A DNA stretch of 64,000 nucleotides from assembly GCA_023053575.1 (NCBI GenBank), contig JAKZAP010000021.1:3183790-3247789 (forward strand). The letters are read 5' to 3'. Positions 24,101 to 35,694 of the stretch are shown here, in pieces (within the stretch, counting starts at the first letter, position 1; every line of letters begins with the position of its first letter). The position numbers and the translations under genes are program-made. This stretch comes from Branchinecta lynchi (taxonomy: Eukaryota > Arthropoda > Branchiopoda > Anostraca > Branchinectidae). The notes under the pieces were generated by a model. That model had not been told where the DNA came from and made no database searches. It saw nothing but the letters and a program-made list of their open reading frames with translations.

Positions 24101-25535
24101 GGGGAGGAACCAGAAATCTTTGGAAACGCTTAGAGTGGAGGGATCGGGATGAAACTTGGTGGAAAGAACAAGCACAACTCCTAGACACATCGTTGATATG
24201 TCCTTAACTGTGGGGGGTCCTTAATTCCGGGGATCCTTCTAGTTCAGTACTTCCGGATGCGCTAGGATGATGAAACTTCGAAGGCATGTCAGGGACCCGA
24301 ATAGACTGACTTGAGAATAGTCGTTTTCTGGATCCGACCAAATTGGGGGAGTGGAGGGATGAGGAGCCAGATTCTGGTGGCCGGCATAACTTTTAAACGG
24401 GTGATCGGAACTGAATGAAGCTTTGTAAGTGGAAAGAGCTATTGTCTCAGATGTTCCATGTCAAGTCCTGGTCGAATCAGATACTTGTGGGGGGGGGGGG
24501 GGGTGAAGGAAGGATCATAAATCTCGTGAAACGCTAAATGCCGGTGATCGTCAGTAAATTCCGCCGACATAATGCACTAGGAACTTGTGTTCCTGGATCC
24601 GACCATCTTTGGGGAGTTGAGGGAAGGGGAATCCGGAAATCATTGGCTTCCGTAAGTTGCGAACTGGTGGTCCGATTCGAATGAAACTTTACGGGTGATA
24701 AGAAGTGATGACTTAGACAAGCAAAACATACCTCCGAGCCACATGCGGGCACGACTAGGAGCGTTGGACGAGGGGGGGGGACAGAATGGGATACAAGTTG
24801 GGAAGTTTCGACTTAATGCGGCCTTGATTTGTTATTTGGTGTCTGGATCGGATCTGGTCACGGTAGTGGAGGGGTGAACTGGGGAACCAGAAATTTGAGG
24901 ACAGGCTATGCTCAGATTCCATTCTAACTTGATTAGGAGATGTCACAGATGCGACGTTTATGTTTCCGATTCGTATTCAGCCACAGCGGGGGTAGATGGA
25001 AGTGGATTCTCGGAAACGTTTTGGCTCGCATAGGGGTCAAACAAGTGGAGCGATTTTAATGAAACTTGGAACGTAGAGAGCTCACAAGCCCTAGATGACA
25101 TATTTTAGGGTCCGAACTCGACCCGACCACGCTGGGGGAGGGGGGGGGGGGGGTACCAGAAGTTCCCAAAAAAACGCACAGATTTGAGGGAACTTGATAG
25201 GTGGTAAGAGAAAATGCTTCAGATCATCCATTTAGTAGTCCGAAGTCCGAACCAGATTCAGACTCAGTAGGGGAAGTTGGAGGGGAGTACCGTGAACCGT
25301 GTGGCATGTGAGGGACCAAACGAGTGAATCTTTGGAGTTTAAACTCGGAAGGTGGAAAAGTCATTTGTTATAAGTGATCCGAGGCGACGGAAATGCTCAG
25401 ACTTGAGTGAAACAAGATACTATTTGTAGGTCAGAACCACATTTTTAGACGGCGGGCTATTTTGGTTTCTCGTCTACTTTTTAGGACCACTTTCTCGTAT
25501 CAAGTGCCATATGAGCTCGTAGCTTTTGTTCTTAT
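21148..25535 (+). repeat. family B array
   Basis: Starts GTATGGCAATCGCAATTTCTGT and a CCGT/CGGT run, then about ten super-units of 400-428 bp, each of three subunits near 130-146 bp. Anchors GATGAAACT lie at 21236, 21382, 21512, 21658, 22057, 22482. Each subunit carries GATGAAACTTG, then GGATCCGGTxAC, then a G-rich word like TGGGGGGAGTTGGAGG and CCGGAA. An internal border with GTGCCATATAGCGATCGCAA at 23795 shows at least two elements joined. The far border reads AAGTGCCATATGAGCTCGTAG (25500). No real coding sequence. Confidence 0.8.
22959..23021. other. two adjacent perfect hairpins in the B array
   Basis: TTCGACACAATGC and GCATTGTGTCGAA form a 13-bp stem (22959-22993), followed at once by ACCCAGGGAC-TTCT-GTCCCTGGGT (22998-23021). 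Neighbouring units lack this pair. Confidence 0.7.
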
Positions 25536-25860
25536 AAACAATCGATTTTTCCCTAAAACATTCGGTTTTTCGTAAAAATGGTCGATAGTTTCTTAAAAAC
25601 AGTCGATTTTTCGATAATCAGTTGATTTTTCGTCAAAACAGTATTTTCTGGAGTCGGTAAAAATGGCTACACAGTCGGTAAATCCCCTCCCCCCCCCCCC
25701 CCCCCCAAAAAAAAAAGCTACTTTGGCTAGTAATACCTCTTTGTCCCACACCCATCATGGTTGTTTTTGCCTGAATGCCATCTGGCTCAATGGCCATTTT
25801 CGGTTTCGTTGTTGCTTGACTTATTTTACCCGTAAGTTTGTAGCCCTTTAGGCTTAGAGA
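25536..25860. repeat. 21-22-bp unit array fused to a B border
   Basis: Units like TCGATTTTTCCCTAAAACAT and GTCGATTTTTCGATAATCAG, then a C run (25689-25706) and TTTGGCTAGTAATACCTCTT, the right end of the element type at 56499. Similar units lie at 23690-23775. Confidence 0.55.
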
Positions 25861-26481
25861 CTTCTTTCTGCACAGAACTAGGCACCAAACTGGTCACCCT
25901 AGATGCATGAAAAGGCAGCTTTTGGATTACTAAAAAGAAAAAGAAAAAATTAGCAAGATACGCCTAATTTTTTATTGTTTTAAACTCAGGAGAACAATTA
26001 GAACGAAACAGCATTACTGTTTATGTTACAGGAAATAGACTGGTATTTTTTTAAGTGCTGTTGACTATACAAGTAATGTAAATAACTTTTTTTCACCTGA
26101 AAAAAGGAAAAAGGCGTCAAACAGATGCTTTCTTTGTTATTTTCTAGTACAAACAAAAAATAGACGTGACCGATGGCATTTTAACATCTAGAAACTCTTT
26201 ACCTTTCTCCCCAAATAACTTAGGTCAATCCTGGGATGTTGAAAAAAAAAAACATGATCGTTCACAATAGCTCATTATATTAAATCTGCGCAGGTTTGTA
26301 GACTCATTTTCAGCCGAGAAATCTGCGCAGATCCTCAAATAGGCGCCGTTTTGAGCCCAGTGTGACCAGGCTCTTGCGAAATGACTGGACGCCTTTTTTA
26401 TGTTCTAACGGAACGCGCTAACTGTGACGGACAAAGGACAGGCAAAGTGGCAAACATCCTGAGGGAAAGCTCTGCTATGTA

Positions 26482-26700
26482 TGTATGTATGTATTGTACA
26501 TGGAAAGCCCAACGGGCCATGGTACAAAAATATTATGCAAATCAAATACTAACTTCAGATTCAACATACTTTCTGAAGACAAAACAAAGAAAACCAACCA
26601 CACAATTAAAGATTTACACAATATTTTCATTATTATTTAGCGGCAAAAGGAATATGGAGGAGCACAGTAAAGTGGAATTTTGAAAAGCAAACACCCAACA
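26482..26700 (-). mobile_element. LINE 3'-end relic with (ATGT)n
   Basis: TATGTATGTATGTATG at 26478-26493 then GGAAAGCCCAACGGGCCATG: on the minus strand a 3' UTR ending in a tetramer tail. Confidence 0.35.
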
Positions 26701-26739
26701 AAAACGTAATTTATAAGTACAATGATAGCAGATTACACT

Positions 26740-27200
26740 ATTCTTGCTGCATGCTGGCGAATCTGGATTCAAATCCAGGATTCGTCCTTTTGGACGAATT
26801 CAAATATTCTGCTTGTCCGGCTGGATTCGGATCAATTTCTAAACTTTTTCCCAATTTTTACAAACTGTGTTATAGGTTTTGTGCTTAACGATCCCCAAAC
26901 TGACTCCTGGTTACAAAGAGGAAATCCATACTGTAACAACCACACACGAAAACCCTGAACTATGGTTAACCACAAATTTAACCGTCTAATTTGCCCTAGA
27001 CACCAGTGCTTTGTTGTCACCTCTGATTTTTAAACTATAACCTAATAAACGATTTGATTTTTGTTGAGGTCGGATTTGAATCCAGATTCAAATCTGGATG
27101 CGAATCCTCAACATAAAATGGTGGATCAGGATTCGGAATCGTACCTAGCCCTGGATTCGGGTTCGAATCATTTCATGATCGGTTCGCCCGACTCTAATTG
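26740..27200. repeat. GGATTCGAATCC-rich stretch
   Basis: Dense self-complementary words (GGATTCAAATCCAGGATTCG, TTGAATCCAGATTCAAATC) flank a middle of about 220 bp, suggesting a decayed TIR element whose ends were not fixed. 27201-27575 shows nothing recognisable. Confidence 0.35.
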
Positions 27201-27575
27201 CAACCCTTTTAATTATTTTTGGACTAGCCTATGTAACATTGCAGCTTTCGTATTACTACGAACGATAAGATTATCCGTTTCAGAATTCAATCACTTCAGG
27301 TCATGATGACGGCATTTCTCGGCGCCCCTCTTCCAGCGATGGCAAGTTCTCATGGCCACGATTAGTATACTGTCAAATATAAATTAAAAGAATGACCTCA
27401 CTAACCTCAAAATTATGACTCTCAGTGCCCTCCATATGAGAACCTGGTCTTGCTTATCGAACCTAAAGTATCCAATTCCTCATCTCTAAAATCAAACACG
27501 TTTCCGCTAGCCTGAACTGTCTCGGATGACGTCCAAGAACCGACTGACTGGAATGGGAGTACAAACCTCCATTTC

Positions 27576-27794
27576 ATGGAAGGAACTCCGATGAGAGATT
27601 TTGCTACTGCTGTGCGAAGGAGCTGTTTGGAAAAGAAAATCGCGGATAGTTTTGAGGAAGATGCTCGCTCAAGTGAAGGAGATGGACTTAACTACGTTTA
27701 TTTACTGAAATACTGCTTCAACAGACCTGAAAATGTGAAATACTGGAGAAAACAAACGAAAACTGTCGTAATGTCGTATCAAAAGCATCCGTAA
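27576..27794 (+). CDS. unrecognised 72-residue open frame
   Basis: The frame starts MEGTPMRDFATAVRRSC and ends in YQKHP. The composition looks protein-like (acidic stretch SFEEDARSSEGDG, then a Tyr/Lys-rich tail), and it lies in a stretch free of obvious repeats, convergent with the small minus-strand gene. No domain is recognised and no splice partner was found. It may be an exon fragment or chance. Confidence 0.2.
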   Translation: MEGTPMRDFATAVRRSCLEKKIADSFEEDARSSEGDGLNYVYLLKYCFNRPENVKYWRKQTKTVVMSYQKHP

Positions 27795-27903
27795 CAAGAG
27801 GAACGAAACTTTTCCACACTTCGGTGTCTGTCTCATTTGGACATTTGTAAACCCTTAGAAAACGACCCAATAAGTAAGAGAGCAGCGAAAGGTAAGTTTA
27901 AAC

Positions 27904-27909
27904 TTTATT
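27904..27909 (-). promoter_or_regulatory. polyadenylation signal AATAAA
   Basis: On the minus strand AATAAA lies about 110 bp after the TGA stop of the small two-exon gene, the usual position for a 3' end signal. This places the transcript end near 27885. Confidence 0.5.
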
Positions 27910-28013
27910 CACTACATGAAAAGGCATATAAATATAGAAAATAGTAGAAGACAGAAACAAAGGTAAGGGAAGATCCAAACGATGGAGAAGTCTTGGAGGA
28001 AATAACAGAACGA

Positions 28014-28555
28014 TCAACTTTTGCTGCTCTCCTAAAATAAAAAAAGAAGGGTTACTTCACATAGTCTTTAGAAACTATTCTAACACACACCCTAGCACTA
28101 ACTCTAAAGCTATCGTCCTACAAAAAGACAATAAGTACGATCAACTAAGCTTCAGACTACACTTCAGCTGACTCCGCAAATTCAATTAATCATCGAAGAT
28201 TTCTCTACCAGTTCACTCACTGCCATCCCAAGAAATAGGCTACTGAGCCATATCGTCTCTGTGGCTTTCAACGAAAGTACAGTACGGCCTAACCTATATA
28301 TTTTTAATAGTTAATATAAGGTCTTACATTAGAAATCTTCGCGGATTCTACTTCAAAATCTTCGAGTTTCCTCCGTGTCTCCTCTCTTCTCCATTCGTCT
28401 TCTTCCTTCTTTCTTGCTTGTTCCAAAATGTCACTATGTTCTCTCATTCTCCTCTCTTCAGCATCTCTTATTTTATGTCCGGATTCCTGTCTTTCCATCG
28501 TATAGTTCTCAACAGTTGAACCTGTCGAGTAATTAGAACTTTTTCTGTTTCCCAT
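28014..28555 (-). CDS. small charged MGN-protein, two exons joined at 28328/28031
   Basis: Exon 1 runs from an ATG at 28553-28555 (context AAAATGG) to AAT|GTAAGA at 28328. Exon 2 starts after TTTTATTTTAG at 28031, adds five codons and stops with TGA at 28014-28016. An AATAAA signal follows at 27904-27909. The product is 81 residues. It begins MGNRKSS, a possible N-myristoylation start. The second half is strongly charged with helix-forming runs such as EQARKKEEDEWRREETRRKL, suggesting a coiled coil. I do not recognise the family; a distant resemblance in style to MICOS subunits MIC19/MIC25 (myristoylated, charged helix) is only a guess, and no CHCH motif is present. The frame stays open upstream to 28672, so the start could be earlier. 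The agreement of donor, acceptor, stop and polyadenylation signal makes a real gene likely. Confidence 0.55.
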
Positions 28556-29321
28556 TTTATCGAACGATTTGAAAACGACTATATCACACGTTCGGTTTTC
28601 ACTAGCCAAGCGGAAAGAAAAGTCTGAGCTTAAAAGTAAATTATAGAGGCGTAAAAGATAAGATAAGAACATTCTAACTAATTTTAATGGCTAATCAAAC
28701 CTCAGAAGTGATAAGGCTTTGAAGAGGAGTGTGATATGGAAAGATTTAACTTGTAGCCTAAGTCTTCGCCATCCTAAACCAAGCCTAGTTTTGCTAAGAC
28801 GGAGCGCATCATTTTGAACAGGATGCTGGCACAGAGGATGTAGTAGGGAAATACAAAACCCTCCTTGGTTACAGGGTGAGTAATTTCTTCTCAGGACCAG
28901 TGCTTCACCTGTGATTAACAGTTTTGAAGGATCCCATTTGCAGATTCCATGAGCTCTTAGGGAAAGCCTCATACCCAAGATCTTAAGTTTTGAACTGTCA
29001 CAGCCTAACTGACAGATCATTCCAGTCTGTTTTCTACAGTTTTTAAGAGAACCCATACTAATCATTGCATTGGCCCACAGAACTGTATCAGGACTACTGG
29101 ACTAGTTATTATTAGGACAATAAAAAAATTTGATGACACACAGATAACAATCCAAACACTTGAAAATCGATACTGCATCAGTCACAGGCTACTATTCCTG
29201 ATATTACAGCTTACCCCGTGAGCATGCCTATATACAACACAATACAATAAATTATATAGAAACCAATTTTTTATCCACGGATGTTTATGTATGTCTCCTG
29301 TGGCTATACAACTCTCGAGTA
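28556..29321. other. no recognised gene
   Basis: Upstream of the small MGN-protein gene. An open frame of 124 codons (28691-29065, minus) has no recognised domain and unremarkable composition. AAGATAAGATAAGAAC at 28658 resembles a LINE tail. Confidence 0.4.
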
Positions 29322-30512
29322 GGACTGTGTTTGGCCCGGTGTCCGGTCAATTCTTCACAGGACAATTTGTCACAAGGACATTTCGTCACAGGGACTATTT
29401 GTCATACGGACAATTCGTCATTAGGACAATTAGTCATACGGACATTTCGTCACAGAGAGCCTAATTTGAAGTTTGGATTTCGTTTTTAAGCAATATATTA
29501 TCAAGTACTCATTTACATTAAAACAGTATGGCTATATAATACATTAAAACATGTATTTATGAGCAATTTCCCGCATACATTCGAGTATGTCATTTTGACT
29601 AGACCAATATCTCCCTACTATGGTTTTCAGTCGCAGGTTAGTCTTCGTACTTCCACTTCTTGGGTGGGTTCGGGGACCTAGCAACAAATCCCTCAATACT
29701 TTTTGTTTTAATCTGCTCCGGCAGCAGAAACGAAATGAATTTACAAATGTTTGGATGAGCTGCTCCAACATGTTTGTTGAATACTGAATGCCATCCTTCA
29801 AATTGTTGTTAGTCCTAGGATGGTCTTCTGCGACGCGCTCAAAGACGTTCCAGACAGGGATAGGAAAGAGAGCATTTCTGCTTGCCCAGATGGCCTGTGA
29901 TTTTCTTCATACGTAAGTGTCTTCAAAGTAGTCAAGGACTGAATATACTTCAGATGGATAGATATGAACATAGCGGTCGGACACTGATGGGATATCCACC
30001 ACTGGGAGAAAAGCCAACGCTGTCAGCATTCTCATGGTGAGAGCAAAATCGCTGTAAGACAAATACTTCCTGAGAACATCGCTCTTTGCTTGAACTTGTG
30101 TTTTGTATATGAGAATCCTTAATAAGAGTTTTAACGACCTCTCTCAGTCTTTGCGAGTTCCATACTTAACTAATAACAACTTGACTCTCCTCGAGAATAT
30201 ATAACACTAAGACTGATGATTAAATATCGGAGATTAGAGCAAGGGTTAAAAATAATTATTCAAATATTGATTCAAACAACGTCTTGTAAAGGGGTGGCAT
30301 TTTTTATTTTATCCAAACTACCTTTGAAATGGTAAATTTTCTAAAATATGACGAACTGTGCTAGTGACGAATTGTCCTAGTAACGAATTGTCCTAGTGAC
30401 GAATTGTCCTGTGCCGAATAGTCCGTGTGACCAATTGTCACGTGACGAATTGTCCCTGTGACTAACTGTCCGTGTGACCAAATGCCCGGTGACCAACTGT
30501 CCTAGAATCGTT
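29322..30512 (-). mobile_element. MULE-like DNA transposon relic with repeat-array ends
   Basis: Both ends are arrays of a 15-16-bp repeat around GACAATTCGTCA, in opposite orientation: left 29345-29455, right 30347-30505. Outer ends share GGCC...GTCACCGG words. Between them, on the minus strand, a frameshifted transposase fragment reads NNL then WHSVFNKHVGAAHP and CKFISFLLPEQIKTK (about 29710-29830), and RLKTIVGRYW...DILECMREIAHKY near 29560. This matches the 'ALEGWH' to C-terminal part of MULE transposases that travel with FLYWCH zinc fingers in animals. The N-terminal DDE part is not visible. No target duplication could be fixed. Confidence 0.6.
29544..29830 (-). pseudogene. MULE transposase C-terminal fragment
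   Basis: Two frames joined by a one-base shift near 29795 give the conserved WH-x3-FN-x-H segment and the terminal IVxxYxxxxDILECMREIAH signature of Mutator-like transposases. The shift and the lack of the catalytic region show it is dead. Confidence 0.55.
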
Positions 30513-30751
30513 TGGCCCCATACGTGAGCTTTTACGTCTCTTTCGACTGGTTGTCTCAACCCTCGTCACAATGCTTGCAAGCGGCTGAAGTCACATGACT
30601 ATGTTAGGCATATAGGGCGTAAAAGTATGCATTTTAGAAACTTAATTACAACCCATAGATACGTAACCCAAAACAGGGCACCGAAGTGCCAACTGCGTTA
30701 TAACTGAATGAAGCAGACATGACAACAGAGAACGGAGCTAAGCTACTTACC

Positions 30752-30789
30752 TTTATTTGACGACTCGTCAGCTGAGAGAGCCCCCATTT
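30752..30789 (-). CDS. possible first coding exon (MGALSADESSNK)
   Basis: On the minus strand an ATG with A at -3 opens MGALSADESSNK and runs into a good donor, AAAG|GTAAGT. An MGA start followed by small and acidic residues would suit a myristoylated protein. The phase (one base over) does not join in frame to the exon at 28555, so it is not simply that gene's first exon. I found no partner exon. It could be chance. Confidence 0.25.
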
Positions 30790-31927
30790 TAGTCTGAGAC
30801 AAGAACATTAATCCGCTTCTGGTGTCCTTAGCGAAATACAACTGAAGTGTTAATCCTTGCATAAGAGCATAATCTGTTCTTTCCCTAGCTGGTCACATCT
30901 GACTGGTTCTTGTCGAATCTATTTAGACCATTATTCAGCTGCGCGGATTCTGATAGCCATATGGCAGAAAAAACAATTCGCCTCGGCTTAGTAGAATTTA
31001 CTGACGTGAATTAAATCAAAATCTTCAAGATCCGTTCGGCTCGGGCTTACCAGAAGATTCTCGGGAAACCCCTAGAACTTTCCTCCGACAACTGCCGGGT
31101 CGGTCTAGATTGCAACTAAGGCATCAAAAGTCCTGACTACCAGAATTCCATGTTTGCCCTCATGGCAGATGCAAGATTCCCCAAGAACGTATCTTAAACA
31201 ATAAATTATAACAGATGAACTGCGATGGTTTTCTCATGGAAGTTAATGAATTTGCCATTCACTCCCTTGCACCAATGGTTACCACATGGAACAGTCAATA
31301 GTCTTGCAAACCAGAAAAGTAGTGCTAGGCAACAGATTACTACACTACTTGAAGATGTATGCGGCTGACTTTTTCGCTTGCAAACTTATTGGCTTCTAGG
31401 AATCCAACGTTAAAGACGAGTTACAAACTTAGCGGCTTTTTGGGATACCAAACATTAGTGACATGAATGTGACCTATGACGTCTGTCCGTCTAACTCTCA
31501 AAAGGTTTGACACATTTTGTTGAAGCTTAGTAAAAGTCAAAGTAGGCTACAGGTGGATCAAGACAGTTGAAGTGACCGGCAATCCGATTTTATGGAAAAT
31601 TGATGGGAAACAGGAGCAGATTCCCTAAATTTGCTGCCTGTGTCCGAACGAAATCCGACAGCTGTGAGTGGAAGGTGGAGGTCTCCTTAACTTTGCAATA
31701 CGGCTCACAAACCAAACGTGTTCATGGACCCTAGAAAGTGCTCGGATTCAACTGAAAGTTGCCTAAGATGTTCCATCATCCACCCGAAAACATTTACGAG
31801 AATTTTCCTACGAGAACCTACGAGAATTTTCCAGTCACCACAGCAAAAAGTCTTCGCACTGACGAACAGTTCACAAGTATTGAATTTAAAGACACGATTT
31901 GTTTCAATTCCAGGTGTAAATAGAATG
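30790..31927. other. no recognised gene
   Basis: Mostly unique-looking sequence. 31441-31500 holds a family A end (TTTTTGGGATACCAAACATT, GTCTGTCCGTC). The overlapping open frames at 31705-31998 are not supported by splice or domain evidence. Confidence 0.4.
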
Positions 31928-32905
31928 AACAAGACCAAAGGTTTCGATGGGTGATCCAGACAATTGGGTCTTGTCTTCGCCAGGTCCAGTCTTCGCAATA
32001 CTCCTGGTACGCTTTTACTATTAAAATTTAGAAACAGATTGAGGCCAAATAGCTAATCATATGAGAATACGAAGTTCAGATATGGATTCAGCATGTGTGT
32101 TTACCCTTTGTTAGTCATGTATATTTTGACGAAGCAGATCGAAACTTCCTGCCTTACTTCTGGCAATTCTCCGGTCTCGGTGGAATTCAGGAACTACTTC
32201 TCCGGCGAAATAATAAAGCTCAAAAGCGAATTCACCATGTCTCCTTATCCCTACATCCCACCTCTAATCAAATTCAGATTAAACTTTTACTTTTAACAAA
32301 TTTTCCGGTTTCAGCTGGATTCCAAGCGATCTATACGTCCGGTGAGAAAATGACTGTCATATGCGAATTCAGAATGTCTTCTTACCCGCAAATCGAACAT
32401 CTTATCAAATTTAAATTAAACTTTTACTTTAAACGAATTCTCCGGTTTTGCCGGATTCCGGCCGAACTAATTGTCCGTCGAGAAAATAATTTGCATATTC
32501 GGACTCAGCACGTTTTATTGCCCCTAAATCGAATCTCCAATCAACTTGATATTAAACTTATAATTTTTCCGGTTTTCGCCGGATTCCGGGTGAACTATTT
32601 GTCCGGCGAGAAAATATATTTCATATTCGGATTCAGCATGTCTCCTTACCCCTAATTCGACTATTGCATTAGCTTTTAAAAAATATTTTTTGTCCTCCTT
32701 AATTTCAAACCCCTCCCCCACCTCTAAATATAGAGCTACATAGCCCCTCTTCGAACTTGACCTGTAAGTTGACCTAAAGAGTCCTCATGCCAAGTTTGAT
32801 CAAAACATCTCAGCCCCATTCGAGAATTGGTGCTAACAGACGGACGGACGGACAACTATTGCGATGTCGTAGGTATCCCTCCACCTACGTTTTGGGATCC
32901 CAAAA
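31928..32905 (+). repeat. family A element, near full length
   Basis: Start AACAAGACCAAAGGTTTCGA, array words AAACTTTTAC at 32281 and 32418 and AAACTTATA at 32554, then CAGACGGACGGACGGACAAC and ACGTTTTGGGATCCCAAAAA. The frames here (32093-32655) are translations of the array. Confidence 0.8.
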
Positions 32906-32929
32906 AAAAAGAGTTCCCATTTTCACTAT

Positions 32930-33525
32930 AAGACTTTTCATGTCACCGTATCGAAAAATGAAAAACAACCGAAACCAGGATCTCCATCCGACAATCGGCT
33001 AGAGTTCCCGACAAGGATTTTGTCAGTACACCTCCGCACCGACAAAATACGTATGATTTTAAGACAAGAAGTTTCCTGATAACCGTCAGAGCTTTTGTCG
33101 TTACCAGCAACGGTATGAGGAAAGTGTTTGACGGAGCCCTTGTCGATACTGAAAACGGGATCCGCGCACCGACAAACCAAGTGACATATTTTTTTCGTAA
33201 TGAGTATATATATTCAAGTTATTTAACCAGTTAAATACAATGGTCAACATATTTAGTGCCAATTCGGCACTACGAGCTGTATCAATAAATCTATCTATTT
33301 TTTGTTTTGTTTAATGTATTTGTCTCCCTACAACAAGTTTCACGATTTACCGACGGAGCTTTTGTCCGTATCAGAGACGGAAAGAGGAAAGTGTTTGTTG
33401 ATACCAAAACCCGAATCCGTGCACCGTCTCCACACCGAGTGAAGCTTCCTGGTTTACCGATAGAACTTTTATTGGTATCAGGAACGGAATGATAAAAAGC
33501 GTTTAAACAAAATATAGCCGATTTA
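32930..33525. repeat. family L units
   Basis: Units containing CCGACGGAGCTTTTGTCCGT, a GxxACGGAAxGAxxAAAGTGTTTG word and CCGxGCACCG occur near 33085, 33350 and 33455. Between them (33225-33300) lies a LINE-like tail with AATAAATCTATCTATT. Confidence 0.5.
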
Positions 33526-35039
33526 CAGACAGGATGCATCCTCTAGTTTCGCACTGGCTGGTAGGTAACTCAGAATAGTATAGTTTCTGGCAGATTGACA
33601 TCATAAAATGCTGAATACCAACATGACTATATAAGATGCAAAGGTACTAGCTTTACCCACAAACAGTCAGCTTTTATCACAGCCAGTAGTTCCCAAGAAC
33701 TAGAACCTGTGCCATTTCACCAGTGCTGCTTACTCCCAAATACATGAAATTCTTTGTCTGGCAACAATCCAAGCAATATGTCTGAAAGTCTCTAATCTGT
33801 AGCCTATATCACTGAACTGTATAGAGAAAAATCAACAAATTTAACTGTGCTAAACAGGCAAGTCTTTAAAGTACAATTGGCAGACCAAACTATAATAATG
33901 TCATAACACCACCCCTATAACCAGAGGCCGTCCCGAGCCTTTCTTCATACGCTACTTCAAGCTACAACGTAAAAAGTTGCAGAGGGTATACAAACAAGTC
34001 TAAAGACGAAAATTGGCATCATAGATACGCCGTCATTAGCCTTTTATTTTTCCGTATTGCCAACAGGCCCAATCGCCCAAAAAAAGCCGTTGCTGCATAC
34101 CGACAACGTCGCTGACGGCTGTACCCAGGATAAATTAAGATGCCGCTGGCGAAATTTTTTTTTTAACCCACCTTTTTTTCTGGCAACATTTAACTACTTT
34201 CCATGTAAATTCTAGCTTTTAAAATGGTTCAATCCCCCAAAAATTCTAAGCCTCAAACGCCAACTAAGTGACGCACTTTGTCTAACTAGTGAAGACTGCG
34301 AAGTGCGCCGCAGGCGAAATTTGGTGGCAAAATTGATGATAAGAAGTGCCTTTAAGCGATCCCAAGATTACCTATTAAACCCAGTGCTGTCTGGCGATCC
34401 AGGGTAAAGTAGATATAAAGTACATCTGTTCCGGATTTACAGACAAAGGGCTAGTATTCACGTCAAGATATGTGCTTATTCTTGAAGTACTGCAATCCTA
34501 AGAAGAAAAAAAATAATGGTAACCAGCTGAAGCTACCGTAAATGGTAAAGAACAAGGGCTAAATAAATACCATTTAAATTGCCGAAGTCAGTAGCTGGGC
34601 TGAAGCAAATAATGAATTCGTACTATACCGAAAAACTAACTAAAAAAATAAGGACTCTAGTTAGAGCCACCTAAACCAACCAAATTGGGCAAGTCTAGTA
34701 GTAAGGTATCAGAACTAACTGAATCTCACCGAATTTAATTATGAAATGAACTGACAGAAAGCGACCGAATTAACAAATTCAGTAAAGAATGAGACCAAGT
34801 AAACAGGTTAAATCACGGAATTTACGCAGGGCCGGACCGAATGCTGCGAAACAGATGCGGACTGAACAAAAGTAGGATGAATTATCGGTCACGAATCAGA
34901 AAAATCGGAAACTTACAAGGGCGCTGCGCCCCTCTCCCCCCCCCCCTCGGGACGCCCCTGCCTATAACAAGTAGATCTGTTATATTACATTTTTGGTCCT
35001 TCTATGACTTCACATTGACAAATCAAAATAAAAGTTAGT
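33526..35039. other. no recognised gene
   Basis: AT-rich sequence without domains. 34915-34962 has TTACAAGGGCGCTGCGCCCC, a C run and GGGACGCCCCTGCC, like the end of a CAGGGGCGTC hAT element in inverted orientation. Confidence 0.4.
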
Positions 35040-35285
35040 TGAGCAATCTGCCAGCTACATAGACAGTTTATTTGAATAGCTATGCTATGGCACTCTGTAT
35101 GACTCTATACTATATAAAGGCTAACTTTTGCGTGTGAGCAGGAGTTTTTGACTGTTTGCTCCTTGCAAGTCAAATCTCCGAAAAAGTCTTAGCGAAGATA
35201 TCAGTGAGGTGATGACAAGCATTGACAAGAAAACAGCTCATTTTCAAAGCTCTACCCAGGGAAAGTTGTAAGGTTTATTTGTAAG
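35040..35285. repeat. family J copy 1
   Basis: GAGCAATCTGCxAGCTAxA, AGACAGTTTATTT, ATGGCACTCT and GATGACAAGCxxTxACAAGAAAAC recur at 58640-58860. Confidence 0.5.
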
Positions 35286-35344
35286 CACTGTCCTTTAACA
35301 TTTGCCTATTGTACTTTGTTTGGTTCGACTTTCAAGCTTTAGTC

Positions 35345-35406
35345 TTAAAGGACCCTTGCCAAGAAGGGCTGAAATTTTGTCAGAATAAATCTAATCATAC
35401 TGACAC
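35345..35406 (+). ncRNA. degenerate hammerhead-like motif
   Basis: GGACCCTTGCCAAGAAGGGC and GAAA are followed about 37 bases later by ACTGAC. The core reads CTTAAAG, so this is a decayed copy of the same repeat. Confidence 0.3.
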
Positions 35407-35694
35407 TGATTTTGCAGAGGCAAACGAATTTGCAGTCAGCTTGAGGGGAAGAAATACCTATGCACAATAATACACCAGACTTGTTGCCCTATCACAGACG
35501 TGTTTGGACAACACCTTAAACACCACAGTTGCAGTTTTCTACCTTTGAGGTTTCTCCAGATCTGGCGAAGGTTGTAGTTTCCTACATGGGAGGTTCCCTT
35601 TTTTCTGGCTGCCGAGTAATCTCTTGAAGCTGAGATTTGTATAAGAGAATCTATCTAACAGCTTGTTCCATAATTCTAACATTAGTCAGTATGA

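Noticed and set aside
29340..30505. Short regularly repeated words resembling a CRISPR array
   Set aside because: The repeats are adjacent 15-16-bp tandem units without true spacers, inverted at the two ends of a transposon relic, in a eukaryotic genome.
32093..32655. 186-codon plus-strand frame
   Set aside because: It is the family A array read in one phase; repeated peptide words reflect the 137-bp unit.
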